Assembly: GCA_003254905.1 (NCBI GenBank)
Contig: QANU01002056.1
Span: forward strand, 265,530-329,529
Source: Nissolia schottii
Taxonomy: Eukaryota > Streptophyta > Magnoliopsida > Fabales > Fabaceae
Length of the DNA: 64,000 nucleotides
Direction: 5' to 3'
This document shows positions 11,446 to 22,145 of the stretch, piece after piece. Position 1 is the stretch's first letter. Every line of letters begins with the position of its first letter. The position numbers were made by a program, and so were the translations under genes. The notes under the pieces were generated by a model. That model was not told where the DNA came from and searched no databases. It saw nothing but the letters and a program-made list of their open reading frames with translations.

Positions 11446-11880
11446 ATTAGTACTATATGTTATGTATTTAGTATGTTTGTATTTGTAATGTGATCCAAAC
11501 ATGTTCCTTTTTGGACAATGTTGATGAAATTAATAAAAATACATTCACGTTTGTGGATTTTGTGACTATACTATTTTGATTGGCTTTCCACCACTCATGA
11601 TTTGTATTCTCGTACAGGTTTATGTCAAAGAAAATTACATGTTAGGTACCATTCATAATTACATGATAGAGCTGACATCATTGTATATATCAATTGTAAA
11701 AGAGGTACCCTAGCCCATATCAGTACAAAAAATGATGTTCCCCTCAAACCAACTACTAACCAACTCAAAATAGTACAATTGTTCAATTAGCATCATATTA
11801 GTTGTCAAAACACAAATGATGAGTCCACTTTATATACCCTAGCCCATATCACTACAAAAAAAATGATGTTCCTTTCAATA
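11446..11880. other. Convergent 3' region between the two MULE genes
   Basis: AT-rich, no ORF. It holds a poly(A) signal for the plus-strand gene (11532-11537) and a duplicated phrase TACCCTAGCCCATATCA (near 11706 and 11837) in the 3' part of the minus-strand gene. Confidence 0.5.
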
Positions 11881-14856
11881 TCATATATCAGTCTGGACAT
11901 TGCTTTCTTCTTCTCCATTGGTAGATTCGGCTTGTCCCCCAATTCCTTCGTCAACCATTGCCTTCTTCTCTTTTCTTTGTCTCTTCTACACAAAAATTGT
12001 AACAAATTAATACAAATATAACTTAATGATAAAACAATAATTAGATAAAAAATTGAGTGTTACTTCTTCCCACTTTGGATCTACCAGTGGATTTTTGCAC
12101 TTCCTTACATTGTGGCCTTCTTGACGACACCTACCACACATGTTTGTTGTGGTGTATCTCCTAGCCTTTTTGGCATTTTCTTCCTCAAGCTCCCTCCTCC
12201 TCAATTTCTTTGGTCTTCCAGGGCCTCTATTGTATGCAAGAGGCAATATTGAGGTGTCAGTACTTTTTGGCTATGCATTTTGGCCATTGATGGGTGAAAT
12301 GCAATGAGCATAGCAAGCTGCATATGTTTCCTTCCTGTAGCATTTGTGTACCCTTACAATGGGATCTTGACCACTTGCATGCAAGGCTGCAATTGCATGC
12401 CTACAAGGCATCCCTACTAACTCCCAAAAGTTACATGAACAAGATTCCCTATCTAGGTCAACAACAAACTTCTCACCATGGTGCAGATGAACAACTTCAA
12501 AGCAATTATTCCCTAATAAGAGTGCATCCCAGTTGAAACTATATTTTATCTCTCTATCAAGTCTTTTCTTAGGCTTAGGCATTACATCCCCATCGTAGTT
12601 CTCCCATTTCAGCCTAAGTGTTGACATCGTATTCATGATATAGCTTCTAATCCACTCAAACATGCTAATAATATGTTGATCCCTAGCTTTAATGATGGCG
12701 TTATTAAAAGACTCACACAAGTTGTTCATGACAACGTCACATTTAGGATAAAAAGAAAATGCAAGCTTACGCCATGCTCTTTTAGGGATGGCAAGAAGCC
12801 ATTCATATGCCGCCTTACTTATCTCCTTTATATGTGCCATATTGTATTCCTGTGCTGAATAGTGTGTTGACTTGGATGTTGCCATCATGAGATCTCGTAT
12901 TAACACTCCACCGCAAAATTTTTTCTTAAAGTTTCCATAAAGATGTCTCAAGCAAAACCGGTGTTCAACCCCTTCCATTAATTCTTGAAATGTTGGCAAA
13001 AGACCCAAGTAAACCAACTACAAATGCACATATTTCAGAAACTATAACCAAACAATAAATACACATACATACCAATGGCAAGAACCAAAGCTATAACCAA
13101 ACATGGTATTTACATCTTTGATCTCAAGAGATTACCTTCTGTTGGTCTGAGATAAAGATCCACCTGTTTGTCTCCAAGCCCCCAATATCCCCAAGTAGGT
13201 TCGTCAGGAACCAATTCCAGCTCTCCTTGGTCTCCATCTCAACCACAGCAAATGCCAATGGAAAGTATTGGTCGTTTGCGTCTCTTGCAATCGATGTAAG
13301 CAATTGTCCTTTATACTGTGTCTTTAAGTGACATCCATTAAGACCAATGAAAGGTCGGCAGCCAGCAAGGAAACCATTTCTGCATCCATCTAGACACTTG
13401 TAAAAACTCCTAAACCTCGGCATCAATGTACGTCCAATCTGAACATCATTGTGTGAAGGATGTGCCCCCACTGGAATGTCATCATCAGCAAGAACCAACA
13501 AGCATGTGTTGTGACAAGATGACAAGATGCCCTTTTAAGTTCAACAATGTATCTCCACAGCAATGCATATTTGGCACTCTCATCTCCCTAAACCATCTCC
13601 TTCACAATGTGTCTTGCCTTGAACGCCTTCTAACCTGAGACACCACATTGGTATTTGGACTTCATCTCATGATGCACGTCCTTGATAGACACCTGCTTGC
13701 TACACTTGATCCTCTCAACCAAAGCCTTTGCTACAAATGATGACTTCACATTGTTATTATTATATACCAACCCACAAGAATGGGTACTTGTCAGTGTCTT
13801 GATCCTGTATATGCGACTACTACCCACCTTACTACACAAACTGGTGAAGTCACATATAGAATTACTCTTGCAAACAGCCCTTGCCCTAATTTTGTCATTT
13901 TTTACCCACTTCACACTTTTATTATTGAGAATAGAGTGTTCAATCAAAGCATCTTTGAATTGCTTCAATGAGGAAAACTCCATATTCAACTTGAATTCAA
14001 ACGATGCACACATGTCGTCACTCTAAACTTGGGATATTTTCTCCTACTTTCCAATTCAAGATCAGAACCATATCTGATTCCAATTCCTCTTCGTCAATTC
14101 CACCATCCAAGTCACCGACGTATGGCTCATCCATACATGTTTAAATATGAATAACTAAACCCTACACTGTAAACTTACCTCTTCAACTGAATGGTCCACC
14201 TTCCCCTTGCCCTTGGCATTCTCCTCCTCCCTTGCACTATCTTTTTCAAGTTGGGTCACGGTTTCATTGTCGCCTTCATCATCATCGACCTTTTGTTTTC
14301 CCTTCCCCTTGTCATTTTGTGCAATATTCTCATTCACCTCCTCATCAGCCTGCATGACAAAAAGTTGAATAATCAGATGGCTTTACATACCTTACATGTT
14401 TTAATATGAATAACTAAACCCTACACTGTAAAATTACCTCTTCAACTGAGTGGTCCATCTTCCCCTTGCCCTTTGCATTCTCCTCCTCCCTCGCACTATC
14501 TTTTTCAAGTTGGATCACACAATCACCTTCGCCATCACTATCAGCACCTTCTAATTCCAACATGACCTCCGGCGTAGAAATGATGTGCTCCACATACACA
14601 TCAACTTCACATTTGTGTTTTATGGCATAGTTGCCCATCCCTATGGTATGCGAGTCATCTGTGATAGATGCCAATGTTCGAGAATCCAGAACTCTCCACC
14701 ATAGTAGCACATCATTGCTATATTGAAGCCTTCTGACTTCATTCAGGCACTCAAAATAAGACCATCGGTCAATATCGATGCCGTGCACGTCTTCTACAAA
14801 TCCATTCATATATTTGATTGGCGGCCCTTTATCAATGTTACCCCCGTGGTGAAAAA
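11881..14856 (-). pseudogene. mudrA-type MULE transposase, broken
   Basis: Exons with good borders on the minus strand: 14438-14856 (PB1-like N-terminal domain, VFHHGG...WSYFECLNEV), 14179-14349 (acidic Lys/Glu linker), about 14115 down to 13136, 12064-13017 and 11881-11985 (stop at 11881). The third exon holds the MuDR N-terminal domain (KWVKNDKIRARAVCKS, IYRIKTL) and the start of the DDE core (PFIGLNGCHLKTQYKGQLL, FPLAFAVVEMETKESWNWF, SDQQK). The fourth holds the rest of the core (VEHRFCLRHLYGNFKKK), a SWIM finger (CSCNFWELVGMPCRH) and a zinc knuckle (CGRCRQEGHNVRKC) after a basic GRPKK patch. Damage: TAG at 13630-13632 and 13588-13590, an 8-bp duplication near 13515 that shifts the frame, and TAG at 12271-12273 where a Trp is usual. 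A further frame change near 14020 is likely. No start codon exon could be fixed. Confidence 0.9.
14120..14520 (-). repeat. Tandem duplication of an exon/intron unit inside the transposase gene
   Basis: Two copies about 255-260 bp apart (14140-14265 and 14395-14520) share the exon end (LEKDSAREEENAKGKGK, then DHSVEE), the splice donor GTAA and the following intron start. They differ at few positions, so the acidic exon was copied recently within the element. Confidence 0.8.
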
Positions 14857-15319
14857 CTACAGAAAAAATCATCATGAAATAATATAAATGGCTCAAATAC
14901 AACTTTTACTTAGGCTTGATAATAACAAATAAAATGAATAAGCATTATTCAGAACACAAGCAGAACATTTAGAACACAAGCAGAACACAGACGAGAATAA
15001 TATGTGTCTTAATCCATATTCAGAACTTCAAAATTGTACACACAAGCATTATTCTAAACACAAAACCATTTTCAAAAATTGGGCCTCCCTAAACCCACAA
15101 GCATTATTCAAAAACATTGTTGTAACCATAACCTATCTGTCCCACAAGCATTATTCTAAAGCCTAAACCAATTAAAAAATTTTACCTCCTCTGACACACA
15201 CGGTCCTAGTGAATTCTTTCAAGTCAAGATTTTGGTCCCCATGTATTGGTCCCCACAACCCTGTGCATAACCGAAACAAAATGAAAAAGTGAGAAAGAAA
15301 GTGTAAGTCACAAAAACAT

Positions 15320-15900
15320 AAAGCAAAGTGAGAGAGAAAAGGGATTCCCTTACCTTTCTGGGGTCGCGATGGGTGGCAGCTTAAAGGGTTGTTGGAACGA
15401 GAGAGAAGGACGCCGACCAGAGAGGGACGAGAGGCAGATAACAGCACGAGACGGACGAGAGATGGACGACAGATAGGGACGCCAGACGAAGGAGAGGAGA
15501 GGGAAGACACGCGACGGCGACGGCGACAGCGGTCTTGGGAAAGACGGTGGTTTGGGGAAGCAGGTCCATGGACAGTGATAGACGGATGGGTTGTTTGTGT
15601 TTAGGGGTGGGATTTCAGATTTGGGGATTTAGGGATTTCAAATTTTTTTAATAAAAAATTCGGCTTGGGTCGTATATGTACCGGGTTGATGGGTCAAACT
15701 AATTGGACCGGGTTATGCCACGTGGCGAGTCCACGTGGCACGCCACGTCCGCGGCGTTAACTGACACGTCATCACCGTCAGTTCCCAAACGTCTACAGGG
15801 ACTAAAATCAAATTACCAAAATTTACAGGGATTAAAATCTCTACTGAGGGACTTAAACCAAACTTTCTCATATTACAGGGACTAAAAACTTAATTAACAC
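15320..15900 (-). repeat. Right terminal inverted repeat, with promoter and first-exon signals
   Basis: Inverse of the left TIR. It keeps the AGGGAC/T motifs at 15797, 15827, 15847 and 15877, two CCACGTGG boxes near 15720-15740, and the same inner block with a splice donor after position 15354 on the minus strand. It probably drives the transposase gene. Confidence 0.8.
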
Positions 15901-15909
15901 AAAATTTAA
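15901..15909. repeat. Right 9-bp target site duplication of the MULE
   Basis: AAAATTTAA, identical to 9474-9482. An unmutated duplication points to a fairly recent insertion. Confidence 0.9.
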
Positions 15910-16307
15910 TATGGAAGGTATTTAACTCATGAAACATGTAAGAAATCACTTTGAAAACTACGTTCTTATTGACATGACATAGGAAATTTACCAAGTTTTT
16001 CACAAATTAAAAGAAATTCATTTTTCAATAATAATAATAAAAAAAGAGTCAATGACATCTCCATATGGCACATTCCTGCTCATTTCATTCATCAATGGAT
16101 TTAACATTGTAATGTAATGTTTGATGAGTTTAAGACTATAATACATCATGCAAGGTCTCTTTTCAATTTGTAAAAACCTATTGACCCAATGCTCTATTTC
16201 TAATTTAGTTCATCATCGTTATTACACAAAATACTTCATAAGATAATTATTGAATCTAAAAATTATATTGACTTGCAAGTTATGGTAGTCAAAGTATTAG
16301 ATACACC
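15910..16307. other. Short AT-rich spacer between two transposons
   Basis: No ORF or repeat recognised between the MULE and the hAT MITE. Confidence 0.5.
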
Positions 16308-16661
16308 TAGGGGTGTCAAAACGGGCGGGCCCGGCCCGTTTAGGCCCGCTGGCCTAAACGGGCCGGGCCAAAAATATGCATATTTTTCAGACCCGGCTCG
16401 TTTATGGTCGGTTTGCGGGCCTAAACGGGCCGCCGCTAGCCCGTTTATTTTTTTAAAAAATTCAAAAAAATTTATTTAAAATTTTTCTTAAAAAAATTCA
16501 CGGGTAAACGGGCCAGCCCGCGGGCCAAATGGGTCGGGCCTAAACGGGCCGGTCCAATTTTTTTTCAAATTTTCCCTGGCCTATTTTTTGCATGTAAAAC
16601 CCGTCCATTTAACCGGGTAAACGGGCCGGGTAAATGGGCCAAACCCATTTTGGCAGCCCTA
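16308..16661. mobile_element. hAT-type MITE, 354 bp, GC-rich ends
   Basis: Starts TAGGGGTGTCAAAACGGG and ends CCCATTTTGGCAGCCCTA, an imperfect inverted repeat that continues inward. It is flanked by a perfect 8-bp duplication GATACACC (16300-16307 and 16662-16669), as expected for hAT. The interior repeats AAACGGGCC-type words in both orientations. It has no coding capacity. Confidence 0.85.
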
Positions 16662-16674
16662 GATACACCTATAA

Positions 16675-16734
16675 CAAATAACATTTAATCAAATGCAAAT
16701 AATCTTATCACGCATCGCACGGGTTAGATTCTAG
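16675..16734 (+). mobile_element. Possible degenerate Helitron 3' end
   Basis: GCATCGCACGGGTTAGATTCTAG resembles Helitron termini, which carry a GC-rich hairpin shortly before CTRR. Here the left half of the hairpin is mutated (CACGC instead of CGTGC). The CTAG at 16731-16734 directly abuts the truncated LTR that follows. No 5' end was found, so this is tentative. Confidence 0.3.
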
Positions 16735-16941
16735 TTTGATAGTATGTGTCAATAGTAGAAAAGAATATTTTTTAAAATATTCTATAGAGCAAATAGATGA
16801 ATGACATGTGTGAGGAGAAGAGAGTTCTAAAATATCTTAACCCATTGTAAATGTAAGCCCTTTAATAAATGAAGCAATGAAGAAAAATGTTTAACTTTCT
16901 CTCTTACCCTTTATCTCCTCCCCCCTAAATTTTCCCTATCA
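16735..16941 (+). repeat. Truncated 5' LTR copy of an LTR retroelement relic
   Basis: Matches the LTR at 18331-18560 (shared GAGGAGAAGAGAGTTCTA and GAAGAAAAATGTTTAAC). It lacks the first 50 or so bases. It may end at CCCTATCA (16941), followed by ATTTTGGTTCTTTG, which could be a primer binding site remnant. Confidence 0.55.
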
Positions 16942-18330
16942 ATTTTGGTTCTTTGATTTGTTGAACTCAATATAGTAGATTTCATCTTTGAGGATGATGA
17001 AGCTATGCTAGTTCAATTCAAAACCATCAACGGCATACTGAATCAACTCGATGCTAGGGTAAAAATCTTGGAATTGAGATATGTTCTAACTTCACACATT
17101 CATGATCCACCATCATCAGCCAATTCCCCATCACCATCACCACCACTACCACCACTAATTCTACCACCAACACCACCACAACTCAACACCACATTCTCAA
17201 TTTCACAAGCACCTCATCCACAGAAAAATACACTAAATCTGCCACAACAAGCTGATCCAGATCTGACTGAAGGAGTGGGATCCCTATTTCACCTAGACTT
17301 AGGGAAAACACTAGATTGTGTTCTTCTAATGGAGGTGAGATCCATGGAAGACAAGAAAGGGATAGATCTAGCAAGGACATTGGTTAAGCTTCCATGGCCA
17401 CCACATCCACTAGATTGTAGTCGATTCTCAGATACAGACTCAATCATGGAGATTGACGATCCTATAGAGGTCACAAACTTGACGACTTCACCATTGATCT
17501 TATCGGTGACATTCACGAGCTCAAAACCTCCACTGTTGGAGGCCATCAAGTCACAAACGACGGCAAATATGCCTCGTCAGGATCCTCAAGCAGCAACACG
17601 CAGGCGAGGTGCTTGATGTGATCTTAGTGGAGGATGTGGAGGATTCAACATTGGGGTTACGAACGCTCTACTTGCAAGGGTCGCAATTCTGCTTCTCGAG
17701 TGCAGAGGAGAAGGAGGACGTCAAGCGCTGCTTCCTGTTCGACCACCAAGAGTAGTTGTGCGTGGAAGGACAAAAGCAAAGGCAACGCAAATAGTAGCAA
17801 GCGTTGCAACGACGAGGAGGAGGAGGAGGAGGAGGAGGAAGAAGAAGAAGAAGGAGAAGGAGAAGAAAAAGAATGTGCAATTTTCTCATGGTGAAGCGTG
17901 ACAATTACAATTTGGCAACAACGACGACGTAAGGAAGAAGATCATCTGCGTGAAGCACCACATGAAGAAGATGAAGATTACGTGGCAAGGGTTAGGGAAA
18001 AGTGGCTTCTCTCATAATGTGGTGAAGCACAACCAACTCGACCCAATAGTGGTGCACCAACCCTGCTTGGAGAGGTTATGTCAAACCTAATATAGTTTAG
18101 CAGTTGAGAAAAAGAAGAATTCACAATTTCTTCGAGCGATTCCAGTTTTAATTTATGGGATCCTAGTGGTAACTTTATGTACTTAAAAAGAATAATATAA
18201 ATAGGATAAAAAAAGAAATAAATAAATGTATAATAGTAGTTTTATGAGCTAGAAAAAAATAGTAGTTGCTTAGGCTTTATAGTTGTAGTTTTTGTTTCTT
18301 TTTACAACCTTGAAGACAAGGTTAATGTGA
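16942..18330 (+). mobile_element. Internal region of an LTR element without pol
   Basis: It lies between two LTR copies in the same orientation. One ORF (17005-17616, 203 aa) begins MLVQFKTINGILNQLDARVK and has a proline-rich stretch (residues about 35-60). No gag, protease or polymerase motif is recognised. A (GAG)n/(GAA)n run sits at 17813-17865. Just before the 3' LTR is CTTGAAGACAAGGTTAATG, which reads LEDKV, a phrase common at the end of plant retroelement polyproteins. It is most likely a deletion derivative or non-autonomous element. Confidence 0.45.
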
Positions 18331-18560
18331 TGGGGATAGGAATACTAGAAAGGAATATGGATAGGGATATTCTAGAGTAGATATTTGATAATATGCATCA
18401 ATAGTAGAAAAGAATACTTTTTGAAATATTATATAAAGCGAATAGATGAATGACATGTGTGAGGAGAAGAGAGTTCTAGAAGATCTTAGCCTATTATAAA
18501 TGTAAGTCCCTTTAACGAATGAAACAGAGAAGAAAAATGTTTAACCCTTTGTTTTCTATT
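18331..18560 (+). repeat. 3' LTR copy of the same relic
   Basis: Begins TGATGGGGATAGGAATACTAG and contains the words shared with 16735-16941 and 8695-8790. The end is uncertain because similarity to the 5' copy stops after TGTTTAAC (about 18547). Confidence 0.55.
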
Positions 18561-18959
18561 GCTATCGTGCGTTTGTTTATGTGGTTCCTATGTGCGTCCT
18601 CCTTGTTTCTGTTCTCTGGTGGCATATCACCGTCATTCATCCTCCCCCATCATTGACGTGTAAATCCACTTACAACAACATGCAACACAACCTCCACATC
18701 CTTGCTGCTCAATCATTGTTGTGATCAGGGTCTTTGTTTCACTTGGTCTCGCTCCAATCCCTGATTTGTTTTGTCGGGGTGGATTCTATGAATTTGTGGA
18801 AATTGAGTTCTTGATTTATTTTGTTACTAGAATCGTGGTTTGCCACACTAAGATTCGACCGTAACCTCCCTTTGTACTTGACAAATACGGGAATCATGGA
18901 GGTGGAAGAGTAAAAAAGTGATGACAATGATGACATTTTTTAGTTGGCTCACAACGAGG

Positions 18960-19396
18960 GCTGGACAATCACGTGAGACTTAGATTATTACGAAAAATCC
19001 CTAGCACAAGGTCTGGGGTTTGGTAACAAAATGGTGTGTAATTTGATTGATCTAGCCTTTAATGATTTTTTCCAATTTTGGGAGGGGTGTGGAGGAACAC
19101 TACCCTCAATTTAGCTAGATTAAAATTAGTTACTTCATGGTGAATTTTGACTCATTGTAGCTTTAGATGCTCAAATTACCTCTGTCAAATACCTTATTTG
19201 CCTCATCATCAAATTGGTTTCTTAGCTAGTGGTTTATGTTCTTCGTTCTCTTCTTGTAAGAATTTTCATGTAATTACTTTTGAAACATATTTGAGATACT
19301 CCTCTTTGTTAAGTTTTAATCCTTACATACCCTCTTTTTGTATTTATTATTCTTTGATTAATGAATATATCTATCTATTTTTGACCCAAAAAAAAA
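18960..19396 (+). mobile_element. Probable 5'-truncated LINE tail
   Basis: The end TTGATTAATGAATATATCTA, then TTTTTGACCCAAAAAAAAA (to about 19396), resembles the 3' ends of plant L1-like LINEs with a poly(A) tail. Upstream frames are interrupted and no reverse transcriptase motif is readable. Confidence 0.4.
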
Positions 19397-20704
19397 GTCT
19401 ATCTTTGTAAGGTTGTTAAGAGAATAATTATATCAAATAATCAAGAGACTCTAATATTTTGTTAAAAAATTTAAAAATTAAAACAAAAACTGCTGTTGAG
19501 TCATTTTCGGTATCTAAGTTAGGTGGGATTGGGATGAGTTAAACAGTAGTGCAAGGGCTTTGTCTTGCAGCCGTTGGATTTTGGGACTACACCTTGCATC
19601 ATTGGCCACACGCGTCAGTGGTTGGCACACGTGACTTATCCCATGGTACCTTTACTTACAGCTACTGGACCACATAACAGTAGTGGCCAATGGTACTAGT
19701 GCCCAAAGTGACCATTATTAATTTGGTTTCACTCTTTTGGCATTCAATAGGAAGCAAAAGATAACAAAAGTAACACCCCTCAAACATAAATAACTAGTAT
19801 TTCGACCGTATTTAGTACAATGACTATATAACAAAAACAATCTGCATACTGGAGAGTAAAAATCTCATTTTGACACTAAATCGATATGACTTTTGTTATA
19901 TTAATATTTGGAGCATGCATTGGATAATTCAGGGTATGATCAGACTAGGATCACAAGTCCCCCAACCTCAATAGTGGCATTCATCGAGAGACTAGGACAA
20001 ATCAAGAGACACAATTAATTAATTAATTAATTAATCTATCTAATAAATTAAAGTAAGTTATGGTTGATCAATTATGCACAAATAAGAAAATTAATGAGAC
20101 GCGGTAAACAAAACAACCAAAAGAAGGAATGGTTAACTATATATGACCTCACGCGGTGCTAATTATGAAGGGAGGGTTAATTGAGTGGTGGGGTTGCATG
20201 ATCTGTGAGAGCCAAGTAAGGCACTAATCGCTGCGTGATCTGAAGATAAATTTTATATGCATGTCAATCGGAAAGGATAGAGATATATAGAACACAGTAT
20301 ATATGAGATGAGACTGCAGATAATTAATTAACCTTGCCTATAGTATAATATAATATTGTCATTATCAAGCATATTATCCAAGAATAAACTGACACCTCCA
20401 ATATGTCTGCCTTGTTTTTTGTTTTTAGTTCGCTTCTAACTTATTCATGTAAAAGTATGTGATCACTCGTAAATATAAATTTAAATAATTTAAAGTAAAA
20501 AATCTCACTCTAAAAACTATGCGCCGCTTATATAATCTTTATTTGGAATTTTGTGTCCGATCAATCTTTCATTGTCAAACACACAGTCGGTGGCACAAAT
20601 GTTTTCATTGTCCTTTCCTCCCATTTTCCTATTTTGAGCTACACCAGTAAGATCCATATCATTCTACAACTTTAGTCAAAATTAATGCTACAGTAAATTT
20701 AAAT
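19397..20704. other. Spacer with simple repeats, no gene
   Basis: AT-rich, no convincing ORF. An (AATT)n microsatellite lies at about 20011-20034. Confidence 0.55.
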
Positions 20705-20960
20705 AATGAATGTAAACATTTTTTAGTATGAGAATATTATTGCGGTTAACTTCACGGTGTAGTAGTTGTTTATGCACTTTATAAAACGAAAAGACCCAAA
20801 TTTAAATTATAGGGTGGATAAATTTTTTTTTTCTATTATCTTAGTAAAATAAGAAAAGAGAAATTTTTAAATGTGCATAGTTATTCCCATTCCATATTTC
20901 ATATTATCTTGTCAAATCATTGACTCTAAACTTGTACATATTTACGTATTTAAGGATCAT
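20705..20960 (+). repeat. Direct repeat, copy 1
   Basis: Shares ordered words with 21731-22145: TTTTTTAGTAT, GGTTAA(C/G)TTCACG, GTTTATGCACTT, GGATGGATAAATTTTTTT-like, CCATATTATCTTG and AAACTTGTACAT.TTTACG. Roughly 75-80% similar by eye. Confidence 0.6.
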
Positions 20961-21364
20961 ATAACTTATGATACAATTTTTTATAATAGAAATATTATGT
21001 GTACACTAAAAAAGTATTAATTAGTTATACATGAATATTAAATATTAATTTTTCTCTTCTCTCCCCACACTCCTTCAAGTCATGCTCTTCTTTTCCTCTC
21101 CTCCTTCTTTTTTGTCTTTTGTCTTATTTTTTCACATCCTTCTTTCATTTTTTTTCCTAATATTTTCATCTGCAACCTCTATTTTTTTTTCCATTTTGCT
21201 CTTTTTCTTCTTATTCATTTATTTTTCTTGTTCATTTTTTTGATTTTTTTTTATTTTTTTGCTTTTTTTGCTTTTTTCTTCTTCTTTTTTGCCATTTCTT
21301 TGGTTCATTTTCATTTTTTTTCCTTAAGACATCATGGAGATCATGAGCGAAAACATTATTCTTT

Positions 21365-21728
21365 GATCTATGTTGTTTTCTATGTTTTGTAATGTTTTAA
21401 TGTGGTGTAAAGTTTATTTATGTGTGTTGTAATATTTGTTTATTTATTCGATTATGTGTGGTGTAATGTTTATTTATGTCTGTTGTAATGTTTATTTGCG
21501 AGTGTTGTAATGTTTGTTTGTTTGTAGTGTAATATTTCAACGTGGTGAAGTGTTTGTTTATGAGTGAAGTAATGTTTCTTTACTTATTCGTTTTTGTGTG
21601 GCATAATGTTTGTTTATGTGTAGTGTAATATTTATTTATATGTATTATAATGTTTGTTTATGAGTTTCATAACGTTTATTTGTGTGTTATTGTATTTATT
21701 TATTTGTGGTGTAATGTTTATTTATGAA
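21365..21728 (+). repeat. Degenerate minisatellite, unit about 22-30 bp
   Basis: More than ten imperfect copies of a TGTAATGTTTATTTATGTGTG-like unit. It lies between the two direct repeats at 20705 and 21731, after a T-rich tract (21050-21330). Confidence 0.75.
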
Positions 21729-21730
21729 TA

Positions 21731-22145
21731 TGAGCATTTTTTTAGTATAAAAATATTTTTTTGGTTAAGTTCACGATCTAGTGATTGTTTATGCACTTGA
21801 TAAAATGAAAGGACAAACTCATAGGATGGATAAATTTTTTTCCTACTATCTTAATGAAAAAATGAGAAATTTTTAGATACGCCAAGAACAAAAAGATAAG
21901 TTTTAAGAAAAGGCCACAAAATATAAATAAAATTTATGTGGTAAGTGATAAATATATATATATATATATCTCAAAAGCTTTTGCTTGTTTTTGGTGTATT
22001 GAAGAATAAAACTTTGCATTGATTTGTATGAAAGTATATACACATACATAAACTGTTATTCCATATTATCTTGAAAAAAATTTTACTTTACAAATTATTG
22101 ATTAGAATAAACTTGTACATCTTTACGGCTTTAATGATCATTTAA
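21731..22145 (+). repeat. Direct repeat, copy 2, with an insertion
   Basis: Second copy of the 20705-20960 sequence. About 190 bp (roughly 21870-22047, including a (TA)n run) separate its two halves. Confidence 0.6.

Larger units (their letters stand above)
9483..15900. mobile_element. Mutator-like element (MULE), 6,418 bp, MuDR-like convergent layout
   Basis: A complete MULE. It starts GGGTTAATTAAGTTTTTAG and ends with the inverse CTAAAAACTTAATTAACAC. It is flanked by a perfect 9-bp direct repeat AAAATTTAA (9474-9482 and 15901-15909), the length expected for Mutator elements. TIRs run about 570-580 bp. A plus-strand gene starting from the left TIR encodes a GRF zinc-finger membrane protein. 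A minus-strand gene starting from the right TIR is a mudrA-type transposase, now broken. The two converge near 11.5-11.9 kb. This is the gene plan of maize MuDR (mudrA/mudrB), although the second gene here is not obviously mudrB. Confidence 0.93.

Noticed and set aside
15172-15604. ORFs in the right MULE TIR
   Set aside because: They derive from the pyrimidine-rich TIR leader, which is non-coding in the matching left TIR; composition is low complexity.
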